Below, piece after piece: positions 9,173 through 16,864 of a DNA stretch of 64,000 nucleotides; the first letter of the stretch is position 1; every line of letters starts with the position of its first letter. The notes under the pieces are model-generated. The model saw nothing but the letters and a program-made list of their open reading frames with translations, had not been told where the DNA came from and ran no database searches. The stretch is from positions 248,001 to 312,000 of the forward strand of contig NZ_JBHTCX010000007.1 in the NCBI RefSeq assembly GCF_042666875.1. Direction: 5' to 3'. The translations under genes and the position numbers were made by a program. This DNA is from Brachybacterium sp042666875 (lineage in GTDB: Bacteria > Actinomycetota > Actinomycetes > Actinomycetales > Dermabacteraceae).

Positions 9173-9454
9173 ATGCCTCGCAGTATCGCCAAGGGCCCGT
9201 TCGTCGACGATCACCTCCAGAAGAAGGTGGACGCTCAGAACGAGAAGGGCACCAAGAACCTCATCAAGACCTGGTCGCGTCGTTCGGTCATCACGCCGGA
9301 CTTCCTCGGCCACACCTTCGCAGTGCACGACGGCCGCAAGCACGTCACGGTGTTCGTCACCGAGGCCATGGTCGGCCACAAGCTCGGCGAGTTCGCTCCC
9401 ACGCGGACTTTCAAGGGCCACGAGAAGGACGACAAGAAGGGCCGCCGCCGCTGA
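9173..9454 (+). CDS. rpsS: 30S ribosomal protein S19
   Basis: 93 aa. Starts MPRSIAKGPFVDDHL and contains the GHTFAVHDGRKHVTVFVTE block typical of S19, which binds 16S rRNA in the 30S head next to S13. Basic C-terminus KKGRRR. 18 bp after rplB. Confidence 0.97.
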   Translation: MPRSIAKGPFVDDHLQKKVDAQNEKGTKNLIKTWSRRSVITPDFLGHTFAVHDGRKHVTVFVTEAMVGHKLGEFAPTRTFKGHEKDDKKGRRR

Positions 9455-9504
9455 CCTCGGTCACGCGGCAGCACCATCAGCAATCCGAAGAAAGCAGGAC
9501 AGCA

Positions 9505-9858
9505 ATGGAAGCCAAGGCGCAGGTGCGGTACCTCCGCATGTCGCCCATGAAGGCTCGCCGCGTTGTGGACCTGATTCGTGGCAAGAGCACGGCCGAGGCC
9601 CTGGACACTCTGCGGTTCGCCCCGCAGGGAGCCAGCGAGCCCGTCCTCAAGCTCGTCGAGTCCGCGATCGCCAACGCGCGGGTGAAGGCAGATCAGGCGG
9701 GGGAGCGCTTCGATGAGCGCGAACTCGTCGTCTCCTCCGCATTCGTCGATGAGGGCCCGACCATGAAGCGGTTCCAGCCGCGCGCACAGGGTCGAGCCTT
9801 CCAGATCAAGAAGCGCACCAGCCACGTCACCGTGGTGGTCGCTCCCGTGAACAAGTAA
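9505..9858 (+). CDS. rplV: 50S ribosomal protein L22
   Basis: 117 aa. Motifs YLRMSPMKARRVVDLIRG and RAQGRAFQIKKRTSH mark L22; the latter is the base of the beta-hairpin that reaches into the exit tunnel, where macrolide resistance mutations are known in the family. 10 bp before rpsC. Confidence 0.96.
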   Translation: MEAKAQVRYLRMSPMKARRVVDLIRGKSTAEALDTLRFAPQGASEPVLKLVESAIANARVKADQAGERFDERELVVSSAFVDEGPTMKRFQPRAQGRAFQIKKRTSHVTVVVAPVNK

Positions 9859-9868
9859 GGAGTCCCGA

Positions 9869-10723
9869 ATGGGCCAGAAGGTCAATCCGAACGGGTTCCG
9901 CCTCGGGATCACCACGGAGCACAGCAGCCGGTGGTTCGCCGACTCCTCCAAGGAGGGTCAGCGTTATCGCGACTACGTGAAGGAAGACGTCGCGATCCGC
10001 AAGCTCATGTCCAAGGGGCTCGAGCGCGCCGGCATCTCCAAGGTCGAGATCGAGCGCACCCGTGATCGTGTCCGCGTCGACCTCCACACCGCCCGCCCGG
10101 GCATCGTCATCGGGCGCCGGGGTGCCGAGGCCGAGCGTCTGCGCGGCGAGCTGGAGAAGCTCACCGGCAAGCAGATCCAGCTGAACATCCTCGAGGTCAA
10201 GAACCCCGAGAACGACGCTCAGCTGGTCGCCCAGGGCATCGCCGAGCAGCTCGCCGCCCGCGTCTCCTTCCGTCGTGCGATGCGCAAGGGCATGCAGTCC
10301 GCGCAGCGCGCCGGCGCGAAGGGCATCCGAGTGGCCGTCTCCGGCCGCCTCGGCGGCGCCGAGATGAGCCGCAACGAGTTCTACCGCGAGGGGCGCGTGC
10401 CGCTGCACACCCTCCGCGCGAACATCGACTACGGCTTCTACGAGGCCCGCACCGCCTTCGGCCGCATCGGCGTGAAGGTGTGGATCTACAAGGGCGACGT
10501 CACCGCCAAGGAGCTCGCGGCCCAGGCCGCCACGCAGGGTCCCCGCTCCGGCGGCCGCGGCCCCCGTGCCGAGCGCCCGCGCGGCCGTCGCAACGAGCGC
10601 AACGCCAACGCCCGTCGTGAGGGTGGCAGCACCGAGGGAGCAGCCCAGGCTGCCGCTCCGGCCGCCGCCCCCACGGAGCAGCCGGCGTCCGCTCCCGCAC
10701 AGCAGTCCGGAACGGAGGCCTGA
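9869..10723 (+). CDS. rpsC: 30S ribosomal protein S3 with Ala/Pro-rich tail
   Basis: 284 aa. N-terminal MGQKVNPNGFRLGI, a KH domain with GRRGAEAERLRGEL around residues 88-101, and the C-terminal S3 domain ending in KVWIYKGD. After about residue 212 comes a Gly/Arg-rich then Ala/Pro-rich extension, as in other high-GC actinobacteria. Part of the mRNA entry channel. Confidence 0.96.
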   Translation: MGQKVNPNGFRLGITTEHSSRWFADSSKEGQRYRDYVKEDVAIRKLMSKGLERAGISKVEIERTRDRVRVDLHTARPGIVIGRRGAEAERLRGELEKLTGKQIQLNILEVKNPENDAQLVAQGIAEQLAARVSFRRAMRKGMQSAQRAGAKGIRVAVSGRLGGAEMSRNEFYREGRVPLHTLRANIDYGFYEARTAFGRIGVKVWIYKGDVTAKELAAQAATQGPRSGGRGPRAERPRGRRNERNANARREGGSTEGAAQAAAPAAAPTEQPASAPAQQSGTEA

Positions 10724-10728
10724 GCGAC

Positions 10729-11148
10729 ATGCTGATCCCCCGCAGGACCAAGCACCGCAAGCAGCACCACCCGACCCGCAGCGGCATGGCCAAGGGCGGC
10801 ACCGAGCTGGCGTTCGGCGACTACGGCATCCAGGCGCTCGCGCCGGCCTACGTCACCAACCGTCAGATCGAGGCGGCACGAATCGCCATGACGCGCTACA
10901 TGAAGCGTGGCGGCAAGGTGTACATCAACATCTACCCCGACCGGCCGCTGACCAAGAAGCCTGCCGAGGTCCGCATGGGCTCCGGTAAGGGTTCGGTCGA
11001 GTGGTGGGTCGCCAACATCAAGCCCGGCCGTGTCCTCTTCGAGGTCGCGGGCGTGTCCGAGGAAGTGTCGCGCGAGGCGCTGCGCCTGGCGATGCACAAG
11101 CTCCCCATGAAGTGCCGCATTCTGAGCCGAGAGGGTGGTGACATCTGA
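10729..11148 (+). CDS. rplP: 50S ribosomal protein L16
   Basis: 139 aa. Starts MLIPRRTKHRKQHHP and holds MGSGKGSVEWWVA, both diagnostic. The stop overlaps the rpmC start by one base (TGATG), indicating translational coupling. L16 binds near the tRNA elbow in the A site. Confidence 0.97.
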   Translation: MLIPRRTKHRKQHHPTRSGMAKGGTELAFGDYGIQALAPAYVTNRQIEAARIAMTRYMKRGGKVYINIYPDRPLTKKPAEVRMGSGKGSVEWWVANIKPGRVLFEVAGVSEEVSREALRLAMHKLPMKCRILSREGGDI

Positions 11149-11381
11149 TGGCAGCGACCAAGCTCACCGCCGATGAACTGGACAAGCTGGACGACGCCAA
11201 GCTGGCCGACGAGCTGGCGAAGGCGAAGGACGAGCTGTTCAAGCTCCGTTTCCAGTCCGCCACCGGTCAGCTCGAGAGCTCCGGCCGCCTGCGGTCCGTC
11301 AAGAAGGACATCGCACGGATCTACACGATCCTGCGCGAGCGCGAGCTGGGCATCCGACAGGCGCCCGGCGCCGCCGAGTGA
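11148..11381 (+). CDS. rpmC: 50S ribosomal protein L29
   Basis: 77 aa two-helix protein. The motif LFKLRFQSATGQLE is characteristic. Start codon shares one base with the rplP stop. Sits at the tunnel exit beside L23. Confidence 0.95.
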   Translation: MAATKLTADELDKLDDAKLADELAKAKDELFKLRFQSATGQLESSGRLRSVKKDIARIYTILRERELGIRQAPGAAE

Positions 11382-11401
11382 CCGCGAAGCGAGGAACAGA
11401 C

Positions 11402-11737
11402 ATGACTGAGAACAGCAAGGCCGAGGCCCCGGCCGTCGACGAGGTCGAGGTGCTCGACAAGGAAGGCGCGCACGCGTCGTCCCATGAGCGCCCGTACCGC
11501 AAGACCGTCCGCGGCTTCGTGGTCTCCGACAAGATGGACAAGACCGTCGTCGTCGAGGTCGAGGAGCGCGTCAAGCACGCTCGCTACGGCAAGGTCACGA
11601 CCAAGACGAGCAAGTTCAAGGCCCACGACGAGGAGAACACCGCCGGTATCGGCGACCGTGTCCTCATCATGGAGACCCGACCGCTCTCCGCCTCCAAGCG
11701 GTGGCGCCTGGTCGAGATCCTCGAGCGAGCCAAGTGA
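11402..11737 (+). CDS. rpsQ: 30S ribosomal protein S17 with N-terminal extension
   Basis: 111 aa against about 85 in the family. The core begins at about residue 32 (RKTVRGFVVSDKMDKTVVV) and ends ETRPLSASKRWRLVEI. The first 30 residues (acidic, Glu/Ala-rich) are an extension common in actinobacteria. ATG 11402 follows GAGGAACAG; an in-frame GTG at 11378 overlapping the rpmC stop is a less likely start. Last gene before the break in the operon. Confidence 0.93.
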   Translation: MTENSKAEAPAVDEVEVLDKEGAHASSHERPYRKTVRGFVVSDKMDKTVVVEVEERVKHARYGKVTTKTSKFKAHDEENTAGIGDRVLIMETRPLSASKRWRLVEILERAK

Positions 11738-11773
11738 TCCAGCGGTCCTCGTGACCGCAGCAGGATCGACGTG

Positions 11774-11810
11774 AAGGGTCGGCCTTCCCCCTGGGGGAGG
11801 CCGGCCCTTT
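11774..11810 (+). terminator. Terminator that ends the first ribosomal segment after rpsQ
   Basis: Long stem pairing 11774-11790 with 11794-11810 (AAGGGTCGGCC against GGCCGGCCCTT, one G-T pair), then CTTTCG. It is 37 bp after the rpsQ stop and ends transcription between rpsQ and rplN, genes that are normally contiguous. Confidence 0.75.
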
Positions 11811-11914
11811 CGCTATACCCGGGGCCGCTGCGTCAGGGGCTGGCGTGTCCGGGCTGCTGCCGGAGTCCGCTGCGCCCGGGCCCGCCCGTCGGGCGCTCCG
11901 GTACGTCGCGCCTC

Positions 11915-11958
11915 CGTTCCACTGATTCGTCTCGTCACTGCAACGGATCAGTGGAACG
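11915..11958. repeat. Intergenic inverted repeat, GTTCCACTGAT family
   Basis: CGTTCCACTGAT (11915-11926) is mirrored perfectly by ATCAGTGGAACG (11947-11958) with a 20-nt loop. A related element with the same GTTCCACTGAT arm lies at 28930-28971. The rest of the 347-bp gap 11738-12084 holds the rpsQ terminator and decayed copies of the end of the next gene. Confidence 0.75.
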
Positions 11959-12028
11959 AGCCCGCGTGTCGCCGGACGGTCGTCGCCCGAGTGCCCGTAT
12001 ACGGCAGTGGTGGTGGCCGAGGGACGGA

Positions 12029-12114
12029 TCAGGCGCGCGTGAGACGGTCAGGCGCGCGCGGGTCGGGTCAGGAGCGCGAGACGCTCAGGCGCGCGTGAGA
12101 CGGGTCAGGAGCGC
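12029..12114 (-). repeat. Tandem duplications of the 3' end of the next gene, stop codon included
   Basis: The last 30 bp of the minus-strand gene (12085-12114) recur downstream as a diverged 30-bp copy at 12048-12077 and a partial copy at 12029-12046. Each copy ends with the same TGA on the minus strand. Confidence 0.7.
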
Positions 12115-12609
12115 GCCCGCGTAGGCGTCCTCAGCATGAGGTGCCCGGACCTCGCGCAGGCCACCGGCGTCAGCATCGGCACCGAGTGCAGTGCCAGTGC
12201 CAGTGCCAGTGCCGGCGCCAGCGCCAGGGTCAGCGTCGGTATCGGTGCCAGGTGCAGCACCGCTGCCAGGGTCGGCGTCGCCCGCCGGCGCGAACCTCAC
12301 CACGTAGGCGCCCGACTGCTCCCGGTGCAGCGACACGAAGGCGTCGCCGAGCGCATCGCGGAGCTGCTCCTCGCGGGGAATCCAGATGGCCTCGTGCTGC
12401 TCGACCGTGTCCAGCGCCCACTCGGTGGTGCCGTTGAAGCGGAAGACATGCTGGCCCGACCGGCTGATGCCCCGCTCGACCACCATCGGGGAGAGCATGA
12501 ACGCCTCGTCGCGCAGCAGCTCGGTGTCGATCGAGAACAGGTCGCCGTCCGCCGGTTCCCAGGGCAGCCCCGCGTCCTTGAGTCGTCGTGCCACATCGAT
12601 GTCGATCAT
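12085..12609 (-). CDS. Actinobacterial small protein of unknown function (often labelled CpaE-like), with Gly-Thr repeat tail
   Basis: 174 aa. Residues 1-110 resemble small actinobacterial proteins usually annotated 'pilus assembly protein CpaE' without real CpaE likeness: RLKDAGLPWEPADGDLF, then FNGTTEWALDTVEQHEAIWIPRE. The C-terminal part (about 115-160) is low complexity, with a (GGCACT)n hexanucleotide stretch giving Gly-Thr repeats. There is no P-loop, so it is not a true CpaE/MinD ATPase. Start ATG 12609 is supported by a TACACT box 6 nt upstream. It interrupts the rpsQ-rplN junction on the opposite strand. Function unknown. Confidence 0.7.
   Translation of the reverse strand: MIDIDVARRLKDAGLPWEPADGDLFSIDTELLRDEAFMLSPMVVERGISRSGQHVFRFNGTTEWALDTVEQHEAIWIPREEQLRDALGDAFVSLHREQSGAYVVRFAPAGDADPGSGAAPGTDTDADPGAGAGTGTGTGTALGADADAGGLREVRAPHAEDAYAGALLTRLTRA
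12191..12226. repeat. Hexanucleotide repeat (GTGCCA/GCGCCA)n inside a gene
   Basis: Six consecutive hexamers, three of them identical GTGCCA (12191-12208), then GTGCCG and two GCGCCA. They encode alternating small residues in the tail of the minus-strand protein, so length changes would keep the frame. Confidence 0.8.
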
Positions 12610-12615
12610 GGATCG

Positions 12616-12621
12616 AGTGTA
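12616..12621 (-). promoter_or_regulatory. -10 box of a probable leaderless mRNA (small CpaE-like gene)
   Basis: TACACT on the minus strand, 6 nt before the ATG at 12609; no Shine-Dalgarno sequence. Confidence 0.5.
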
Positions 12622-13014
12622 GGGGCGGCGGGAGAGCAAGCCCACACCCTTCGCAGGGCTCGCATGGGGTGACAGCGACTGCTGCGGGGACGTAGTCTTG
12701 AACGGTTGCCGGACGACCATGCCCACCAGCCCTCGCGGTGAGTGCGGGATCGGGAGTCCGCGGCAGGATCCGGAAGCACCAGATCCGTCCTCGCCGGAGA
12801 CCTCGCACGAGAAGCGAACGCTGAGGCGTTCTCCACGCTAGTGCCTGAGTCCGGCCGAGGGTTTTTTGGTGCCCGGAGCCCGCCGCCGGTGATGCTCATG
12901 GCCACGTTCGTGACCTGGGCGGACGTCCGGGCATGGTCCATATTCCGTTCCGCCAGGCTCGGCCGGCCCGCTCCCGCGGACCGGAAGAGAACCGGTGAGA
13001 CGATAGGAGAACGA
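12622..13014 (+). other. Leader region of the second ribosomal segment (rplN operon)
   Basis: About 390 bp with no gene. A small hairpin GAACGC-TGAG-GCGTTC lies at 12816-12831, and a TTTTTT run at 12862-12867 could serve as an attenuator. A promoter must lie here because the rpsQ terminator cuts the upstream unit; CATATT near 12952 is a weak -10 candidate. A TAGGAG ribosome site precedes rplN. Confidence 0.4.
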
Positions 13015-13383
13015 GTGATTCAGCAGGAGTCGCGACTGAAGGTCGCCGACAACACAGGTGCCAAGGAGATTCTCTGCATCCGTGTTCTCGGTGGCTCCGG
13101 TCGCCGTTACGCCAGCATCGGCGACACCATCGTGGCGACCGTCAAGGACGCCATCCCCGGTGGCAACGTCAAGAAGGGCGATGTCATCAAGGCTGTCGTC
13201 GTCCGTACGTCCAAGGAGCGTCGGCGCGCCGACGGGTCCTACATCCGCTTCGACGAGAACGCGGCGGTGATCCTCAAGGCCGATGGCGAGCCGCGCGGAA
13301 CGCGCATCTTCGGCCCCGTCGGGCGCGAACTGCGCGACAAGCGCTTCATGAAGATCATCTCGCTGGCACCGGAGGTGCTGTGA
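13015..13383 (+). CDS. rplN: 50S ribosomal protein L14
   Basis: 122 aa, exact family length from the GTG at 13015. Reads (M)IQQESRLKVADNTGAKEI, then KGDVIKAVVVRT and RFDENAAVIL, all diagnostic. An in-frame upstream extension to 12742 is not conserved. First gene of the spc segment here; L14 forms an intersubunit bridge. Confidence 0.97.
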   Translation: MIQQESRLKVADNTGAKEILCIRVLGGSGRRYASIGDTIVATVKDAIPGGNVKKGDVIKAVVVRTSKERRRADGSYIRFDENAAVILKADGEPRGTRIFGPVGRELRDKRFMKIISLAPEVL

Positions 13384-13384
13384 C

Positions 13385-13771
13385 ATGGCAAAGATGAAGA
13401 TCAAGAAGGGCGACCTCGTCCAGGTCATCACCGGCCGCACGAGCGACGCCGACAAGGTCGCCGCACGTGGCCTCGAGGCCGGCGACAAGGGCAAGCAGGG
13501 CCGCGTCCTGCAGGTGTTCCCCGATACCGAGCGCGTGCTCGTCGAGGGCATCAACCGCCGCACCCACCACATCAAGCCCAACCAGGCCGGTGGCGCGGGC
13601 GGCATCGAGCAGCGCGAGGCCCCCATCCACATCTCCAACGTGGCTCTGGTCGACCCGGAGGACAACAAGCCGACCAAGGTCGGCTACCGCGTCGAGACCC
13701 TCGAGCTCGAGAACGGCCGCTCCAAGCAGGTGCGCGTCCGCTTCGCCAAGCGCTCCGGGAAGGACATCTGA
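13385..13771 (+). CDS. rplX: 50S ribosomal protein L24
   Basis: 128 aa. Begins MAKMKIKKGDLVQVITG (KOW motif) and contains EGINRRTHHIKPNQAGG. A slightly long actinobacterial form. Starts one base after the rplN stop and overlaps rplE by one base. An assembly initiator of the 50S subunit. Confidence 0.95.
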   Translation: MAKMKIKKGDLVQVITGRTSDADKVAARGLEAGDKGKQGRVLQVFPDTERVLVEGINRRTHHIKPNQAGGAGGIEQREAPIHISNVALVDPEDNKPTKVGYRVETLELENGRSKQVRVRFAKRSGKDI

Positions 13772-14340
13772 TGAGCGAGACTGCTATCCAGGCGCCCACC
13801 CCGCGCCTGAAGGCCCGGTACAACGAGACCATCAAGGCGGAGCTGACCGACCAGTTCGGTTACGAGAACGTCATGCTGGTGCCCGGTCTGACCAAGATCG
13901 TCGTGAACATGGGCGTCGGCGACGCCGCTCGCGACTCCAAGGTCATCGACGGCGCCGTGCGCGACCTCGCCGCCATCACCGGACAGAAGCCGCAGGTCAC
14001 CAAGGCCCGCAAGTCGATCGCGCAGTTCAAGCTGCGTGAGGGAATGCCGATCGGTGCGCACGTCACCCTCCGTGGCGCTCGCATGTGGGAATTCCTGGAC
14101 CGGCTGCTGTCGACCGCTCTGCCGCGCATCCGCGACTTCCGTGGTCTGTCGCCGAAGCACTTCGACGGCAACGGCAACTACACGTTCGGCCTCACGGAGC
14201 AGGTCATGTTCCACGAGATCGACCAGGACAAGATCGACCGCGTCCGCGGTATGGACATCACGGTCGTGACCACCGCGAAGACCGACGACGAGGGACGCGC
14301 GCTGCTGAAGCTGCTCGGCTTCCCCTTCAAGGAGAACTGA
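13771..14340 (+). CDS. rplE: 50S ribosomal protein L5
   Basis: 189 aa. Family blocks VPGLTKIVVNMGVGDAARDSK, ITGQKPQVTKARKSIAQFKLR and LRGARMWEFLDRLLS. Overlaps rplX by one base. Binds 5S rRNA with L18 and L25. Confidence 0.97.
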   Translation: MSETAIQAPTPRLKARYNETIKAELTDQFGYENVMLVPGLTKIVVNMGVGDAARDSKVIDGAVRDLAAITGQKPQVTKARKSIAQFKLREGMPIGAHVTLRGARMWEFLDRLLSTALPRIRDFRGLSPKHFDGNGNYTFGLTEQVMFHEIDQDKIDRVRGMDITVVTTAKTDDEGRALLKLLGFPFKEN

Positions 14341-14341
14341 T

Positions 14342-14527
14342 ATGGCCAAGACAGCCCTGATCAAGAAGTCGGAGCGCAAGCCGAAGTTCGCCGTGCGCGC
14401 TTACTCCCGGTGCCAGCGTTGCGGCCGCCCGCACTCCGTGTACCGCAAGTTCGGCCTCTGCCGAGTCTGCCTTCGCGACATGGCTCACCGTGGTGAGCTC
14501 CCCGGCGTCACCAAGAGCAGCTGGTAA
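14342..14527 (+). CDS. rpsN: 30S ribosomal protein S14, zinc-binding type Z
   Basis: 61 aa. Four cysteines C24, C27, C40, C43 (CQRC and CRVC) form the zinc site, so this is the short zinc-dependent form. Actinobacteria often hold a zinc-free paralogue elsewhere that replaces it under zinc limitation. Starts one base after the rplE stop. Confidence 0.97.
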   Translation: MAKTALIKKSERKPKFAVRAYSRCQRCGRPHSVYRKFGLCRVCLRDMAHRGELPGVTKSSW

Positions 14528-14598
14528 GGACTACCGCCAGAGGTCCCGGGGCACAGCGATGATGCCGCGGGAAACCAGGTGAGGAAGAAGCAACAGAC

Positions 14599-14997
14599 AT
14601 GACCATGACCGACCCGATCGCGGACATGCTCACGCGCATCCGTAACGCCTCAGGGGCGTACCACGAGAGCGCGTCCATGCCGTATTCGAAGTTGAAGAGC
14701 CGTATCGCGGACATCCTGAAGGCCGAGGGCTACATCCTCGGCTGGCACGAGGAGGAGGCCGAGGTGGGCAAGAAGCTCGTCCTCGAGCTGAAGTACTCCG
14801 ACAGCCGTGAGCGCGCCATCTCCGGGGTGCGCCGCGTCTCGAAGCCCGGCCTGCGTGTGTACGCGAAGTCCACCAATCTGCCCAAGGTCCTCGGCGGCCT
14901 GGGCGTGGCGATCCTGTCCACGTCCTCCGGCCTCCTGACCGACCGGCAGGCAGCCAAGAAGGGTGTAGGTGGGGAAGTCCTCGCCTACATCTGGTGA
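14599..14997 (+). CDS. rpsH: 30S ribosomal protein S8
   Basis: 132 aa. Starts MTMTDPIADMLTRIRNA and ends with the STSSGLLTDRQAAKKGVGGE signature. S8 is a primary 16S binder and, in E. coli, the repressor of the spc operon. Separated from rpsN by 71 bp with a GTGAGGAAG ribosome site. Confidence 0.97.
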   Translation: MTMTDPIADMLTRIRNASGAYHESASMPYSKLKSRIADILKAEGYILGWHEEEAEVGKKLVLELKYSDSRERAISGVRRVSKPGLRVYAKSTNLPKVLGGLGVAILSTSSGLLTDRQAAKKGVGGEVLAYIW

Positions 14998-15016
14998 GCG
15001 GGAGAGGAGAAACACT

Positions 15017-15559
15017 ATGTCCCGCATCGGAGTCCGCCCGGTTCCCGTTCCGGCGGCCGTGCAGAACGTCACCATCGAAGACCGCACCGTCACGGTGACC
15101 GGTCCCAAGGGCGAGCTGAAGCACGTCGTGCCCGAGCCCATCGCCGTCGAGCGCGATGAGTCCGGCGCCATCGTGGTGAGCCGCCCCGACGACGAGCGCG
15201 AGAACAGGTCGCTTCACGGCCTGACCCGCACTCTCATCAACAACATGGTCCTCGGCGTCACCGAGGGCTTTACGAAGAAGCTGGAGATCGTGGGCACGGG
15301 CTACCGTGTGACCGCGAAGGGCACCGACCTCGAGTTCGCCCTCGGCTTCTCCCACCCCGTCGTGGTGAAGGCGCCCCAGGGCATCACCTTCACCGTCGAG
15401 ACCCCGAGCAAGTTCTCGGTCAGCGGCATCGACAAGCAGCAGGTGGGAGAGGTCGCCGCGAACATCCGCAAGATCCGTCGGCCCGAGCCCTACAAGGGCA
15501 AGGGTGTGCGGTACGCGGACGAGACCGTGGTGCGCAAGGCCGGAAAGGCTGGTAAGTGA
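15017..15559 (+). CDS. rplF: 50S ribosomal protein L6
   Basis: 180 aa, family length. Starts MSRIGVRPVPVPAAVQ; contains VTGPKGELKH and the C-terminal RKIRRPEPYKGKGVRYADE motif. ATG 15017 follows GAGAGGAGAAA; the frame is open upstream to 14969 but that part lies within rpsH. Confidence 0.96.
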   Translation: MSRIGVRPVPVPAAVQNVTIEDRTVTVTGPKGELKHVVPEPIAVERDESGAIVVSRPDDERENRSLHGLTRTLINNMVLGVTEGFTKKLEIVGTGYRVTAKGTDLEFALGFSHPVVVKAPQGITFTVETPSKFSVSGIDKQQVGEVAANIRKIRRPEPYKGKGVRYADETVVRKAGKAGK

Positions 15560-15561
15560 TC

Positions 15562-15948
15562 ATGGGTTACGCACTCAAGCACACCAAGGGCAAGCCCGGC
15601 AGCCGGCTGCGTACGCGCGGCCGTCGCCACCTGCGCGTCCGTCGTCGTGTCATCGGCACGCCCCAGCGTCCGCGTCTGGTCGTCACCCGTTCGGCCCGTC
15701 ACGTCTTCGTGCAGGTCGTCGACGACGATGCTGGCGTCACGCTGGCGTCGGCCTCGACCATGGAGGCCGACCTGCGCGCCGCCTCCACCACGAAGTCGGA
15801 CAAGGCCCGCACCGTCGGCGCCCTGGTCGCCGAGCGCACCAAGGCAGCCGGGATCGACTCCGTCGTGTTCGACCGCGGCGGCAACAAGTACCACGGTCGC
15901 GTGGCCGCCGTCGCCGACGGCGCTCGCGAGGCCGGCCTGGCGCTGTGA
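15562..15948 (+). CDS. rplR: 50S ribosomal protein L18
   Basis: 128 aa. RLRTRGRRHLRVRRRVIGT is the basic N-terminal arm and FDRGGNKYHGRVAAVADGAREAG the conserved end. Two starts compete: GTG 15556, overlapping the rplF stop, and ATG 15562; the ATG gives the usual short N-terminus. Binds 5S rRNA. Confidence 0.94.
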   Translation: MGYALKHTKGKPGSRLRTRGRRHLRVRRRVIGTPQRPRLVVTRSARHVFVQVVDDDAGVTLASASTMEADLRAASTTKSDKARTVGALVAERTKAAGIDSVVFDRGGNKYHGRVAAVADGAREAGLAL

Positions 15949-15985
15949 TCGCCCCCCGGACACAGGACGAGAAGAGGATCTGAAT

Positions 15986-16681
15986 ATGGCTGCACAGCAG
16001 CGGAACAATGGTCCCGCGGCCTCCGGCCGGCGGGGCGACAACTCCACCAACACCAGCAGCAGCTCCGATGATCGCGGAGGCCGTCGCAGCGACGACCGCG
16101 GCGGTCGTCAGGGTCGCGGGCGCGGTCAGGACGCCGAGAAGTCGGCATTCCTCGAGCGCGTCGTGAGCATCAACCGCGTCTCCAAGGTCGTCAAGGGCGG
16201 CCGTCGCTTCTCCTTCACCGCCCTCGTGGTGGTCGGGGACGGCGACGGAACCGTCGGAGTCGGCTACGGAAAGGCCAAGGAGGTCCCCTCGGCGATCTCC
16301 AAGGGTGTCGAGGAGGCGAAGAAGAACTTCTTCCGCGTCCCGCGCATCCAGGGCACCGTCGTGCACAAGGTCCAGGGTGAGGATGCGGCAGGCGTCGTCC
16401 TGCTGCGTCCCGCCGCCCCGGGTACCGGTGTGATCGCCGGCGGTCCGGTCCGCGCCGTGCTCGAGTGCGCCGGAGTGCACGATGTGCTCTCCAAGTCGCT
16501 CGGCTCGACCAACGCGATCAACATCGTGCGGGCCACCGTCGACGCGCTCAAGCAGCTCGAGGAGCCGGAAGCCGTGGCCGCGCGCCGCGGTCTCGCGGTC
16601 GAGGACATCGCCCCGGCGGCTCTCCTGCGGGCCCAGGCCGAAGGCCGCGCCGCGGCCCGCGCCGAGAAGGTGGGTGCCTGA
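15986..16681 (+). CDS. rpsE: 30S ribosomal protein S5 with disordered N-terminal extension
   Basis: 231 aa against about 165-200 usually. The first 50 residues are Asn/Ser/Arg/Gly-rich (GRRGDNSTNTSSSSDDRGGR). The core starts at ERVVSINRVSKVVKGGRRFSF and ends in the AARRGL region. ATG 15986 is preceded by AGAAGAGGATC. S5 is part of the decoding accuracy centre. The stop overlaps rpmD by one base. Confidence 0.95.
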   Translation: MAAQQRNNGPAASGRRGDNSTNTSSSSDDRGGRRSDDRGGRQGRGRGQDAEKSAFLERVVSINRVSKVVKGGRRFSFTALVVVGDGDGTVGVGYGKAKEVPSAISKGVEEAKKNFFRVPRIQGTVVHKVQGEDAAGVVLLRPAAPGTGVIAGGPVRAVLECAGVHDVLSKSLGSTNAINIVRATVDALKQLEEPEAVAARRGLAVEDIAPAALLRAQAEGRAAARAEKVGA

Positions 16682-16860
16682 TGCAGATCAAGGTCACCCA
16701 GGTCCGTTCCGACATCGGCGGCAACCAGACCCAGCGTGCCACCCTGCGCGGCCTCGGCCTCAAGCGCATCGGTGACACGGCGGTGAAGGACGACCGCCCC
16801 GAGATCCGCGGCATGATCCGCGCCGTCACCCACCTGGTGACGGTCGAAGAGGTGGACTGA
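16681..16860 (+). CDS. rpmD: 50S ribosomal protein L30
   Basis: 59 aa. MQIKVTQVRSDIGGNQTQRA and LGLKRIGDTAV are typical. The start ATG shares its A with the rpsE stop codon. Ends 4 bp before rplO. Confidence 0.95.
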   Translation: MQIKVTQVRSDIGGNQTQRATLRGLGLKRIGDTAVKDDRPEIRGMIRAVTHLVTVEEVD

Positions 16861-16864
16861 CTCC

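Noticed and set aside
12029..12114. CRISPR-like array
   Set aside because: Units are adjacent without unique spacers and derive from the end of the neighbouring gene.
12085..12609. CpaE pilus assembly ATPase
   Set aside because: No P-loop or MinD-like fold; only the habit of database labelling suggests this name.
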